NCBI RefSeq assembly: GCF_945859825.1
Contig: NZ_CAMAPC010000024.1
Location: forward strand, 1 to 32,235
DNA from: Pseudoalteromonas holothuriae
GTDB taxonomy: Bacteria; Pseudomonadota; Gammaproteobacteria; Enterobacterales; Alteromonadaceae
Direction of reading: 5' to 3'
DNA length: 32,235 nucleotides
In this document: positions 8,144 through 17,004 of the stretch, piece after piece
How the letters are laid out: each line of letters starts with the position of its first letter
Numbering within the stretch: the first letter of the stretch is position 1
Made by a program: the position numbers and the translations under genes
The notes under the pieces: generated by a model
Databases searched by the model: none
The model's input: only the letters and a program-made list of their open reading frames with translations
What the model was told of the DNA's origin: nothing

Positions 8144-11047
8144 ATGTGCATACAGTCAATCGTGACAAATTGTTTAAAACTAAGTGGTTTATTGGTGATG
8201 TCAGTATGGGCATCACCCAATTGGTTTACACTCAATACCGCACACTTTAATGTTCATTATACGCAGGGCCATGAAGCTTGGGCGCGCTCTGCTGCGCAAG
8301 AGCTTGAAATAGTACGCGATAAAGTTTGGCAACAGCAAAAGCGTGTATTAGAAGGTAAAGCTGATGTCGTGGTATTTGACCCAAACCATGCAGCGAATGG
8401 GTTTGCTTTGCCAAGCACTGATAACCCTTTAATGGCTTTGTTTACGACCCCGCCTCAATCAGATACTGCTATCTCAAATCATGCTAGTTGGCAGCAACTG
8501 TTAATTCTTCATGAGTACATTCACTTAGTACATTTGTCGCAACCGAGTCGGCATCATTGGAAGCAAGTACTCAGAGATTCATGGGATATATTCGACTTGT
8601 CACAGGCAATGATGCCGCGCTGGGTCGCTGAGGGCTATGCGACCTTAATGGAATCAAAAATGACTGGGCGAGGTCGTATTTATGATAATTATACTAATGC
8701 ATTGCTAACTGAGCTTGCCCAACAAGGTGGGTTGTTATCGTACGACCAACTCAATGAAGGTAATGATGAGTATTACTCTAAAGCTATGGCTTATCTGCTA
8801 GGAGGGCGTTTTTTAGCATGGCTTGAAGCGCATTATTCTCAGAGTACACTGGACGCTGTTTGGACTCGCATGCGAGCTGTGGAGTCTAGGAGTTTTGACA
8901 GTGCATTCTATGGCGTTTTTGCAGAACATCCAGCTACTTTGTACCGGCGCTTTATCGCAGAGTTTACTTATAAAGCGATGTCCAAAGAGCAGCAAGAAGC
9001 GCCTTTGCATAGTACGCTTTGGCAAGATTATAAATATTCAGCAACAAGCCCAGCGCTCTCAGCTGATGGTAGCAAGCTAGCAATAGTAGAAAGAGACCGT
9101 AAAGGTAGAGTTAAATTAAATGTGTATGAAACGAAAGACGATCCAACAGCTGAAGAAGAATTTATTGAGCAGCAACAAGCACGATTAGTCGCGGACCCAA
9201 AGGATATTGCTGATGTTCGGCCAAAAGTATTTGCCAAAAAAACACTGCATACCCTTGAGCCAATTAATTTTTCAGGTATTCGTTACCCTAAATGGTACGA
9301 TGAAAATTCTTTGTATTTTATTGCTTCAATTTATAGTCAGAACACAATACACGCGCGTCGCGGGGAGCTATTTAAATGGTCCCTTGATACTGGTAAAGTT
9401 GAGCAGCTCACACAGGAGCTTGCAATTCGTCGTTTTACACTCAGCCAAGATGGTCAAACGATTTTTGCCGAGCAAGTGTTAAATGGCTACTCGGAATTGG
9501 TGCAAATTGATACCAATAAACAAGAAGTAACCCCTTTATTTTCTAAGCAATTAAGCACTTTATATGACTTTCCTACGTTGCATGATGCACAGCAACAATT
9601 AGCTTATTTAAAACATACGCTTAATCAAGGTTGGAAATTGTATATACAAGACCTCGCGACGCAAGAGCAGCGCCAAGTTCCTATGCCTCAAGGATATCAG
9701 TATGCAACTCAACCTAGCTGGTCAAAAAGTGGCGATGCGCTTTATTTTGTAGCAGGCAACCGTGGCAGTGTCGATATCTATCGTTATGAATTAGCAACGA
9801 ATGCTCTATATAAACTCACGCAAGGCCAGTCGTTATTCGCTTTCCCAATGGAGCAACCAAGTGGCGAGTTGTTATATTTGTCTAGCGGCTTTCAAGGTAA
9901 TGATATGCATCAACTTCCTGCTATTATGCCTGGGCAGTTGGTTTATGAGCTGGCTGAACAAGATAGTATGGAGTCACATAGCATAAGGGCCAAATCACGC
10001 CAAGTGCAGTCTGCATCAGCACAACTTGAGCCACAGATACAATTGCCTTTGGCTAAAATCTATCAGCATGAAGCAAAGGTGGCTCAATACGATATTTGGC
10101 AGCAAAGTGCCTCCATGGCACTTGGTACACAATATACATCTGCCAGTACGTCAGTATTAAATGTAGGCGTTAAAGGGTCTGATTTTTTAGAGCAACTAAG
10201 TTGGCATGTGGGTTTGACGCAAGGCGTTACCAATAATGCGTTAAATGGCATGTTTGCCAAAGCGCGTTATCAGCACGGTCAATCACAATGGGATCTGCAC
10301 ATTTTTGATTACAAGCTTGATGCTCAGAAGCAATATGAATCAACTTTGGGGTATAAAGAGCAACACGGCGTATATGGGCAATTTAGCCGTGCATATCAGT
10401 GGCAGCAATTACGTTTGCAAGGGCAATTATCAGGGTTGGCTAGCAAGCAACATCAGCAGGGGCATAACGTTAGTGAAAACTGGTTACGTGTGGGAGCACA
10501 GCAATCATGGCAATATGATAATCAATCATTCGCTATTGGTCAGAAATTGTCTGGATATTGGGTTGAAGGCAAAACAGATGGGCAAGATTGGCAGGGCCAG
10601 AATATTACCGGCACGCTATTTGGTAAGGCGTTTTATATGCCAATGTATGTATCTTATCAATTTGCAAAAAGGCAGCGGCAAACACTGCAATTAGGTGGAT
10701 TTAGCTCCTCGCTGCTACCCCAATCTCGTTTAGTAAATATGCAAATAGCTCCAGACTTGCCATTTTATGCCGCGCAGGGAAATAAATATGAGGGTTATGG
10801 TGGTGCGATTGCTCTTCGAGCTAGTTCTCCATGGCTTTATTATCAGCAACATCAACTTGATGAACAGGTATTTGCACAAAGTTATGGTGTTAAATGGTCA
10901 ACAGGGCTCAATGGGCAAACTTGGTTAGGTAAGTTTGCACCTGCCGGACTGAGTGATCTGCGCTTAGATGTGGGATTGAGTCGGGTCGAAGGTGATAAAA
11001 TTGATAATGAAAACCGAGCATGGTTAGGACTTTGGTACGACTTATAA
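8144..11047 (+). CDS. Exported HExxH peptidase with beta-propeller and probable outer-membrane barrel
   Basis: A 967-residue exported protein. After a signal peptide (about residues 1-24) comes a gluzincin-like metallopeptidase domain: zinc motif His123-Glu124-Tyr-Ile-His127 (LILHEYIHLVH) and a likely third ligand Glu163 in PRWVAEGYATLME. Residues about 290-610 carry repeated strands of the WD40-like/TolB (PD40) type, for example SPALSADGSKLAIVE and QPSWSKSGDALYFVAG. From about 650 to the end the sequence alternates in amphipathic strands and closes with AWLGLWYDL, as in an outer-membrane barrel. I infer an outer-membrane-anchored peptidase; the substrate is unknown. The start is the ATG at 8144 with a weak ribosome site. 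Gene size and coding style match its neighbours, so there is no sign of recent transfer. Confidence 0.85.
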   Translation: MCIQSIVTNCLKLSGLLVMSVWASPNWFTLNTAHFNVHYTQGHEAWARSAAQELEIVRDKVWQQQKRVLEGKADVVVFDPNHAANGFALPSTDNPLMALFTTPPQSDTAISNHASWQQLLILHEYIHLVHLSQPSRHHWKQVLRDSWDIFDLSQAMMPRWVAEGYATLMESKMTGRGRIYDNYTNALLTELAQQGGLLSYDQLNEGNDEYYSKAMAYLLGGRFLAWLEAHYSQSTLDAVWTRMRAVESRSFDSAFYGVFAEHPATLYRRFIAEFTYKAMSKEQQEAPLHSTLWQDYKYSATSPALSADGSKLAIVERDRKGRVKLNVYETKDDPTAEEEFIEQQQARLVADPKDIADVRPKVFAKKTLHTLEPINFSGIRYPKWYDENSLYFIASIYSQNTIHARRGELFKWSLDTGKVEQLTQELAIRRFTLSQDGQTIFAEQVLNGYSELVQIDTNKQEVTPLFSKQLSTLYDFPTLHDAQQQLAYLKHTLNQGWKLYIQDLATQEQRQVPMPQGYQYATQPSWSKSGDALYFVAGNRGSVDIYRYELATNALYKLTQGQSLFAFPMEQPSGELLYLSSGFQGNDMHQLPAIMPGQLVYELAEQDSMESHSIRAKSRQVQSASAQLEPQIQLPLAKIYQHEAKVAQYDIWQQSASMALGTQYTSASTSVLNVGVKGSDFLEQLSWHVGLTQGVTNNALNGMFAKARYQHGQSQWDLHIFDYKLDAQKQYESTLGYKEQHGVYGQFSRAYQWQQLRLQGQLSGLASKQHQQGHNVSENWLRVGAQQSWQYDNQSFAIGQKLSGYWVEGKTDGQDWQGQNITGTLFGKAFYMPMYVSYQFAKRQRQTLQLGGFSSSLLPQSRLVNMQIAPDLPFYAAQGNKYEGYGGAIALRASSPWLYYQQHQLDEQVFAQSYGVKWSTGLNGQTWLGKFAPAGLSDLRLDVGLSRVEGDKIDNENRAWLGLWYDL

Positions 11048-11071
11048 CAAAGTAAAATATAGTAACTAAAA

Positions 11072-11094
11072 AAGGCGACACATTATGTCGCCTT
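11072..11094 (-). terminator. Terminator between convergent genes
   Basis: AAGGCGACA and TGTCGCCTT form a perfect 9-base stem around CATTA. On the minus strand it is followed by a run of T residues, making a good terminator for the serine protease gene. On the plus strand the tail is poor (GGATAG), so it may work only weakly for the peptidase gene at 8144. Confidence 0.8.
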
Positions 11095-11193
11095 GGATAG
11101 AAACTGATATGGAGAATACGTGCATGTCAGGTCGTATGTATGTTTTGTAAAGTGGTAAGCTTTTAACGTAGCCTACATGCTTCCCGATATGCC

Positions 11194-12969
11194 TTAGTTA
11201 GTATAGTCAGCAGTTAGCTGTACGCCACTAAATGCCGAAAATGCTCTGATCATGACATGATAACGTCCAGTGCCATCGTTTTGTGTACAGGTTTCACCAT
11301 TACCCCAACGATATGGACGGCAGTCATAAGTTGATGTTGTCGGTTTTGCTCCTTTACGCACATATAAATCAGCATCGCCAGTACCACCGGCCATTTTGAA
11401 TGTAATGTTGGTAGCACCTACCGGTACGTCAAAATAGAAAAACTGTTCTGAATATCTCACGCCAGATAAAGCGGTTTTGGTGACGCCTTTTTGCAGCTGG
11501 GCAGGGTCGTCTATCACATCTAATACTGAGACAGTTTTAGTTTGTGAGGCCGTTTCTCCTTGCTCATCAGTAATCGTCAAAGTGACTGAGTAGTCCCCAC
11601 TATTTGCATAGCTGTGCGAGACATTGCTGCCAAAGTCATTACTACTGCTATCACCAAACTGCCATTCGTATTGATTGATACTGCCGTTAGGTGTGGTTGA
11701 TGATGAGCCATCAAATTGACAAGCGAGTTGCTCACAGCTGTAAGTGAATTTAGCACTAGGGCTAGGGTTTTGATCTGGCTGGTCACCTACAGGCACTTGG
11801 TTATTGAATACATTTGCCACTTGTGGCCAAATTTTGCTGATTTTAGCGCCTTTGTTAGTGCAACCACCAAGATGGTGAAGGGCAATAACATCACGGGTGT
11901 CTGCAGCGATGACTGGAGAACCTGATGAACCGCCAGTTGTGTCACAGTAATAACCTAAGTCAGTCGCTGTACCACGGCCATTCGCATCAGTTTCATTTAC
12001 CTGACACAAACCGCCATTATCTTGATCTGATTCGATAGACAGCTCTTTTGGGTTACCAGCACCGTGCTGTGCGATATAAATACGTTGATCTTGCGTTGCA
12101 TCGTCAATATCTAAGCCAAAATATCCAAATGGGGCTGTTTGCTCAAAGTTATTAACAGTAAACAGGGTGTAATCTAGCGTGTAGTCGGTTTTTAAAAAGT
12201 CTTTACCAGTGACCTTTATCACAGTCTCTTTCGTTGTGCCATTACAACTGGTGTGCTGATAGTTGAACCAAACCTCTGTAGAAGTAAGCTCTGATGCGGT
12301 TTCAACACAGTGGTTATTAGTGAACATATGATTATCTTCACCAACGCGCCAACCAGTACATAGGCTGCGGCCACCAATAACCAGACGTGCTACAGGGCGG
12401 CTGCGCTCAAACTCTTCTGGGTGAGAGTCAGCCCAGCATTGCACGTCCTTGCGTTCCATCGCGCCACAAGTTGAATCTGTACCTATATCATCACTGCCAA
12501 GCTGGTTTTCAATACCGAAGTGGTAATAATCAATAATAGGAGTGCCAAGCGTCGTATTTAGGTCTGATCCGGGCGTATACTCAACAATCACGGTATCGCT
12601 TGAGACTGACATAGCGGCAAAATGGTTTATACCATTATCACCTTTTTCTAGCGTCGCTTTGCGCATGTCTGCTTCAGTATACTCATAACGTTCACTATTA
12701 TCCGTCGCTCTAACGATGAGTTTGCCACCGCCTTTTAGGTTAACGTTCTTAAAGTGCACTTTTATATAGCTGGCATCTGGATGAGAGATTGTTTGCATAA
12801 TGGTATTTTTTTTACCACTGAGCGCGAGGTTTAATGTGGCTGTTTTGCCGATGACAGCTTCATTTGTTTTACTTGTAAAGCTGAGCATTTGTTCCTCACT
12901 TAAAGGAACTTGTGCAAGTGCTGCCATTGAGGCAAAACTCAGTAGAGGAAGAAAGTAGCGTTTTTTCAT
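11194..12969 (-). CDS. Secreted trypsin-like serine protease with PKD and PPC domains
   Basis: A 591-residue secreted S1-type endopeptidase. Signal peptide about 1-19, then a propeptide to about 165. The catalytic domain (about 166-390) has His220 (FTNNHC), Asp266 (TLDYTLF) and Ser349 (GGSSGSP). Asp343 sits six residues before the serine, as Asp189 does in trypsin, which predicts cleavage after Lys/Arg, as in bacterial lysyl endopeptidases. Several cysteines could form disulfides. A PKD domain follows (about 404-482, YEWQFGD and SHSYANSGDYSVTLTI), then a C-terminal PPC domain (about 495-590, GDADLYVRKG), commonly removed on maturation. Type II secretion is inferred. AAGGA precedes the ATG at 12969. 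It is convergent with the peptidase at 8144 and shares a terminator with it. Confidence 0.95.
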   Translation of the reverse strand: MKKRYFLPLLSFASMAALAQVPLSEEQMLSFTSKTNEAVIGKTATLNLALSGKKNTIMQTISHPDASYIKVHFKNVNLKGGGKLIVRATDNSERYEYTEADMRKATLEKGDNGINHFAAMSVSSDTVIVEYTPGSDLNTTLGTPIIDYYHFGIENQLGSDDIGTDSTCGAMERKDVQCWADSHPEEFERSRPVARLVIGGRSLCTGWRVGEDNHMFTNNHCVETASELTSTEVWFNYQHTSCNGTTKETVIKVTGKDFLKTDYTLDYTLFTVNNFEQTAPFGYFGLDIDDATQDQRIYIAQHGAGNPKELSIESDQDNGGLCQVNETDANGRGTATDLGYYCDTTGGSSGSPVIAADTRDVIALHHLGGCTNKGAKISKIWPQVANVFNNQVPVGDQPDQNPSPSAKFTYSCEQLACQFDGSSSTTPNGSINQYEWQFGDSSSNDFGSNVSHSYANSGDYSVTLTITDEQGETASQTKTVSVLDVIDDPAQLQKGVTKTALSGVRYSEQFFYFDVPVGATNITFKMAGGTGDADLYVRKGAKPTTSTYDCRPYRWGNGETCTQNDGTGRYHVMIRAFSAFSGVQLTADYTN

Positions 12970-13093
12970 TGTTGGTCCTTACATGTGTTTATTTTGTCTA
13001 AAAGTGAGACACATTTAAGGTAGAACGAAAAACCTCTTGGGTAAATAAAATGTTAATAATAAATTAATTGTGTATTTATTTTTTTGCTTTGTT

Positions 13094-14257
13094 TTAGTTA
13101 TAACCAATACCAAATTGTTTTAAGGTATTGAGCTTTGCTTGGTAAATTCCTTTCTTCTGTTGATCTTCAGCTTTATCAAGCGCACTTTGCAGAAAATTTT
13201 GAGCTGTCTTGAGGTCTCCCCTAAGATAATTAATTTTTGCTAAAGCGAAGTAAGGCTCTGGTAGGTAAGGTGTATTTAGAAGTAACTTGTTTAAAATATT
13301 TTCAGCGGTTAAATATTGCTTGCGGGAAATAGCTTGTTCGGCTAGTTGAATAAAGTCAAAAGGAGTTTTAGCGTTATAATGCAGAGCTTGATCAAGTTCA
13401 TTCACTAGTGCTGTCTGACCTAACTGTTGAGCAAGAAAGCGATAGTTGTACAGTAAATTACTACTAAGAAAATTGTGCTTGTATGCAAATGCGAATAACC
13501 TTTGGGCACTCTGTGTGTCACCATTACGACGGTGTAAAATGGCTGTTAAGCTAATAAGTTCAGGATCATATGGGGTATATTCAAACGCTTTTTGTAATAG
13601 TGAATAACTCAAATTAAACTGTTTTTTTAATAGTGCTTCAGTAGCTAAATTCGCATAGTACTTAGCAACTAAATCGTGATAGCTGGCGCTGCCAACAAAT
13701 ACAATATCTTTGACAGGAAAATAGTCAATTACTGTCCCTGGACGCATAAAGTATAACCAATCTTTGTTTTTCTCCAAAGGTGCATACAGTTTTGTTTTAA
13801 AGTGGCTAGAAATAAGAATTGTTTGCTTTTTCTGCTTATATACGGGCATTGATGCCACTTCGCTAAAGCCTGTTTCAATTCCAATTAAGTTTGCGTAAGC
13901 CTGAGTTAAAATTGCTAAGCTAATACAATTACCTTCATTTTGGCTAATCACTTCGCTGGCTGTGAGCGTGGCGCCATCATAACTAAAATTATCAACCTTA
14001 AACTTTAAGTAATCTGCAATGATGCGATCTGCACGTATCTGTTTTGTAATAGCTTGACTAGCGAAAGTTTTAAATGCGTTTTGCTCTACTTCAGGTAAAG
14101 CAAAAATTTGTGCCTCTAGAGTTATAGGCACGGGGTTAAATAAGTCATGATTAATTAAACTCGTTGGGGAGGGGACTTGTTTGAGCGCGTTGCCTTTTTG
14201 AGTATGACTACAGCCAGATAAGGTAAAAAAGAATAAAACAATTAATAGCTTGAACAT
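13094..14257 (-). CDS. Lipoprotein with transglutaminase-like domain and TPR repeats
   Basis: A 387-residue protein with a lipoprotein signal (TLSGC, acylated Cys16, Ser at +2, so probably sent to the outer membrane). Residues about 60-185 resemble a transglutaminase/papain-like core: Cys111 in SQNEGNCISLAILTQAYA, His152 in ISSHFKTKLY, and possibly Asp178 in VIDYFPV. Residues about 200-385 are TPR-like helical pairs, for example SLLQKAFEYTPYDPELISL and AENILNKLLLNTPYLPEPYFALA. Activity could be peptide cleavage, crosslinking, or none; family members in bacteria are poorly characterised. It is divergent from the aspartic-protease lipoprotein at 14415 across 157 bases. A 124-base AT-rich gap separates it from the serine protease gene further along the same strand. 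Confidence 0.8.
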   Translation of the reverse strand: MFKLLIVLFFFTLSGCSHTQKGNALKQVPSPTSLINHDLFNPVPITLEAQIFALPEVEQNAFKTFASQAITKQIRADRIIADYLKFKVDNFSYDGATLTASEVISQNEGNCISLAILTQAYANLIGIETGFSEVASMPVYKQKKQTILISSHFKTKLYAPLEKNKDWLYFMRPGTVIDYFPVKDIVFVGSASYHDLVAKYYANLATEALLKKQFNLSYSLLQKAFEYTPYDPELISLTAILHRRNGDTQSAQRLFAFAYKHNFLSSNLLYNYRFLAQQLGQTALVNELDQALHYNAKTPFDFIQLAEQAISRKQYLTAENILNKLLLNTPYLPEPYFALAKINYLRGDLKTAQNFLQSALDKAEDQQKKGIYQAKLNTLKQFGIGYN

Positions 14258-14414
14258 TATACATACTCGAAATAGACAACTTTATTTAATGTATCTGTTG
14301 AGTAATAGCTTGGCAATGGGTTTGTTTAAAGTGTCGATCAAATGATTGGCTTCACGAATATTTCACTCGGTGCCTTATATGTTGAGCGTTACTTCAGTCA
14401 CGGCAGGACATAAT

Positions 14415-15659
14415 ATGAAAATTTGGCTTTTGGTTACCCTGAGCATAGTTCTATCTGGGTGTAGTTTTGTGCGAACCATAGGCATGAAGTGGGCAAATTC
14501 TGATATTGAACCAGTTTGGCAAGGTCAGCTGCATAAACAGCTCCTTGACTCCTCTTTTGAAGGGGAAAAAAGTTATGTCAATGTCCACGTAAATGGTCAT
14601 CGTTTAAAGCTGTTAATAGATAGTGGAGCAAGTTTTAGTATGTTGTTTGATACACCGAAAGTTAATGCGATTGGCTTATCACAACAGGCTGAGTTGATGA
14701 TTGGTGGCTGGGGGGATGAAGAGGTAAGTGCGGCCTATAAAACACAAGTTGATAAGTTTACTTTGGCCCAAGTGAGCTTTGATAATATGGCATTAGCCGT
14801 TATTCCAACATCTACGAGTAAATACTATTTGCGAGATGATGAAGCAACGTTTGATGGTGTTTTAGGTCACGATGTAATGCGACACTTTGCGTGGACTTTT
14901 GACAAAGAACAACAAACAATTGAACTGTCACGTGCGGCATATCAACCACCTCTTCATACGCATGCAATACCTTTTTCCATTTCATTTAGCAAAGTAAGGT
15001 TACCAGCTCAATTTTATTTAACTGATCAACATCAAGTGAAGATGCCTATCATATTGGATACTGGGTCACGACACTATTTAAAGCTCAGTGCTACGTATCT
15101 GGCGAATCACAATATTAATATAACGCCTCTTGTTGGCGCCGCTGATTTTGGTTTGTCAGGTAGAACTAAACACCAAAGGGGTAATATTACAAGCATTCAG
15201 TTAGGCGATTTAAAAGTACCAAATGTGAAGGCTAATTTTATTCCGACGGATGAGGAGGATGAACTATGGATTATCGGAAATGCATTTTTGAATCAGTTTG
15301 TTACTACAGTTGATTATCACACCAGTATATTGTACTTACAGCCACGCGGACAGAGTTTTAAAACGCGTTATAACTTGTCTGGGTTAGAGTTAAGAAAGAT
15401 TCGAAGCGGCCATTTTGTGGTGAGGCATATTGCTGCTCGTTCAGCTAAGTTTGGGTTACGTGTGGGTGATATTATCACGCGTATCAACAACCAAAATGTA
15501 CACTCACTGAGTATGGATAACTGGTTAGATATCAGTAACTCGCCGGCTGAGCACTTATTATGTTGGGCGCACTCTGCTATTGATACATTGCAGTTACATA
15601 GCGAGCAGTGTAATACGATGGTTTTTGCAAATATTATTGGTTTCAGTGAAGTTTACTAG
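14415..15659 (+). CDS. Lipoprotein: two-lobed retropepsin-like aspartic protease with PDZ domain
   Basis: A 414-residue lipoprotein (LSGCS, Cys16, Ser at +2, probable outer membrane). Two aspartic-protease halves lie in one chain. Half one has Asp69 in LLIDSGASFSMLFD and the later hydrophobic-Gly element GVLGHDVM (148-154). Half two has Asp215 in IILDTGSRHYLKLS and WIIGNAFL (285-292). Retroviral-type bacterial enzymes usually carry one such half and dimerise, so this chain may fold as its own pseudo-dimer, as pepsin does. A PDZ domain follows (about 322-372, AKFGLRVGDIITRINNQNV). The frame extends up to 14346, but the ATG at 14415, with AGGA six bases upstream and a lipobox right after it, is clearly the start. 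It is divergent from the transglutaminase-like lipoprotein; the two may share a promoter region. Confidence 0.88.
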   Translation: MKIWLLVTLSIVLSGCSFVRTIGMKWANSDIEPVWQGQLHKQLLDSSFEGEKSYVNVHVNGHRLKLLIDSGASFSMLFDTPKVNAIGLSQQAELMIGGWGDEEVSAAYKTQVDKFTLAQVSFDNMALAVIPTSTSKYYLRDDEATFDGVLGHDVMRHFAWTFDKEQQTIELSRAAYQPPLHTHAIPFSISFSKVRLPAQFYLTDQHQVKMPIILDTGSRHYLKLSATYLANHNINITPLVGAADFGLSGRTKHQRGNITSIQLGDLKVPNVKANFIPTDEEDELWIIGNAFLNQFVTTVDYHTSILYLQPRGQSFKTRYNLSGLELRKIRSGHFVVRHIAARSAKFGLRVGDIITRINNQNVHSLSMDNWLDISNSPAEHLLCWAHSAIDTLQLHSEQCNTMVFANIIGFSEVY

Positions 15660-15736
15660 TATGTTGCAAAGCTATTTAAAAACATGTGATTAGGTTTTTT
15701 AGGGGGCTTTCAAGCGTGACTCTGTGATTATATAAA

Positions 15737-15770
15737 AGGACGTAACATAAAATTACAAATGTCACGTTCT
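15737..15770. promoter_or_regulatory. Candidate operator dyad upstream of the RND operon
   Basis: AGGACGTAACAT (15737-15748) and ATGTCACGTTCT (15759-15770) are inverted copies matching at 10 of 12 positions, separated by 10 bases. The dyad lies 56 bases before the adaptor ATG, where a repressor or activator site would be expected. The cognate regulator is not in the window. No clear -35/-10 pair could be fixed beside it. Confidence 0.4.
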
Positions 15771-15825
15771 CCTTGTATGTATTATTGTTACTATAGATGC
15801 AGGAAATTTTTTACAAGGTGAAGTC

Positions 15826-16989
15826 ATGCGAATGAATATTTTAAGATGGATATTACCCTTTGCGGTATTGGTAATAGGCGCTGTTGGAGCTATTGGCATT
15901 AATGCCATAGCGTCGGACCCTACAGAGAAGGAGCCTATTGACAGCCGACCTGTAGTCGAAGTGGAGCTGATTTCAGCGTTAGACCATCAAGTAATGATTA
16001 ATAGTTATGGTGAAGTTAAGCCCTTCGAGCAAACTCAATTATCAGTGCAAGTGTCTGGTGAAGTAATGTATTGGCATCCTAACTTTATTGCGGGAGGTAT
16101 TGTTGCTCGCGGAGATGTGCTAATGCGTATAGAAAAGGATAATTACGAAGCGGCTTTGTTACAAGCGCAAGCTGAGTTGTCACGCGCTAAAGCAGCATTA
16201 ATAGAAGAGCAAGCTTTGGCTAATGTAGCAGCAGATGAAGCCAAACGCTTCCCGAATAAAAAACATACCGATTTATTTCTTCGTAAACCTCAGGTGATGA
16301 GTGCAAAAGCATCGGTTAAATCAGCGGAAGCGGCGCTGAAAAGAGCACAGCGCGATTTAGATAACTGTGAAGTGGTAGCGCCATATGATGCACTGGTTGT
16401 TGCTAGAAACGTGGGCTTAGGGCAATTTGTTGGAGTGGGTACGTCAGTAGCTCAGCTAAACAATATTGAAGCTGCGGAAGTTATTATTCCTATAGCGGGG
16501 TTTGATAGTGCCTTTTTGCCAAAAAATGTGGCGGGTATTAAAGCAAACGTGACGCAAAGTGGCTTAAATGGTTTTACACGTCAAGCTTTTATAGACCGCG
16601 ATTTAGGAGTGGTAGATACGCAAACCAGAATGGTTAACCTAGTCGTGAGAATCGATGACCCGTATGGCCTTAAATCTGACCAGCCAGCAATTAAGTTTGG
16701 TGCATTTGTACAGGTTGATTTTGCGGGAAAAACTTTGAATCGTATTTATCGTCTTCCGCAAGATTTAGTCAACAATCAAACTGTATGGTTATTAAATGAT
16801 GACAACAAACTAGAGCCGCGTAAGGTGCAAGTGATCCGTGAAGAAGGGGAGTTCTTTTTTGTTAATGTGGGCTTAAATGATAATGAGCGAATAGTGACGA
16901 CGGTGCCAGAGTATCCACAAGAGGGTATGGCGGTTAAAGTTGCAGGTGCAGACTCATCAGATGTGCAAGCATCTTCTCAAAAGCTATAG
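15826..16989 (+). CDS. RND efflux periplasmic adaptor (membrane fusion protein)
   Basis: A 387-residue HlyD/AcrA-type adaptor. An N-terminal membrane anchor (about residues 6-27) is followed by the first half of a lipoyl/barrel-sandwich domain (SVQVSGEVMYWHPNFIAGG), a helical hairpin rich in Ala, Glu and Lys (about 90-175), the second lipoyl half (CEVVAPYDALVVARNVGLGQFV), a beta-barrel and a membrane-proximal domain. It links the inner-membrane pump to an outer-membrane channel; no TolC-type gene is present here, so a channel encoded elsewhere is implied. AAGGTGA precedes the ATG at 15826. The pump gene follows after 15 bases, so the two form an operon. The substrate class is not deducible. 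Confidence 0.94.
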   Translation: MRMNILRWILPFAVLVIGAVGAIGINAIASDPTEKEPIDSRPVVEVELISALDHQVMINSYGEVKPFEQTQLSVQVSGEVMYWHPNFIAGGIVARGDVLMRIEKDNYEAALLQAQAELSRAKAALIEEQALANVAADEAKRFPNKKHTDLFLRKPQVMSAKASVKSAEAALKRAQRDLDNCEVVAPYDALVVARNVGLGQFVGVGTSVAQLNNIEAAEVIIPIAGFDSAFLPKNVAGIKANVTQSGLNGFTRQAFIDRDLGVVDTQTRMVNLVVRIDDPYGLKSDQPAIKFGAFVQVDFAGKTLNRIYRLPQDLVNNQTVWLLNDDNKLEPRKVQVIREEGEFFFVNVGLNDNERIVTTVPEYPQEGMAVKVAGADSSDVQASSQKL

Positions 16990-17004
16990 GTGTAGGGAGT
17001 GAGT

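Noticed and set aside
10245..10694. 149-codon plus-strand frame inside the 967-residue peptidase gene
   Set aside because: It is a shifted frame within a clearly coding region, with no ribosome site and no recognisable domain.
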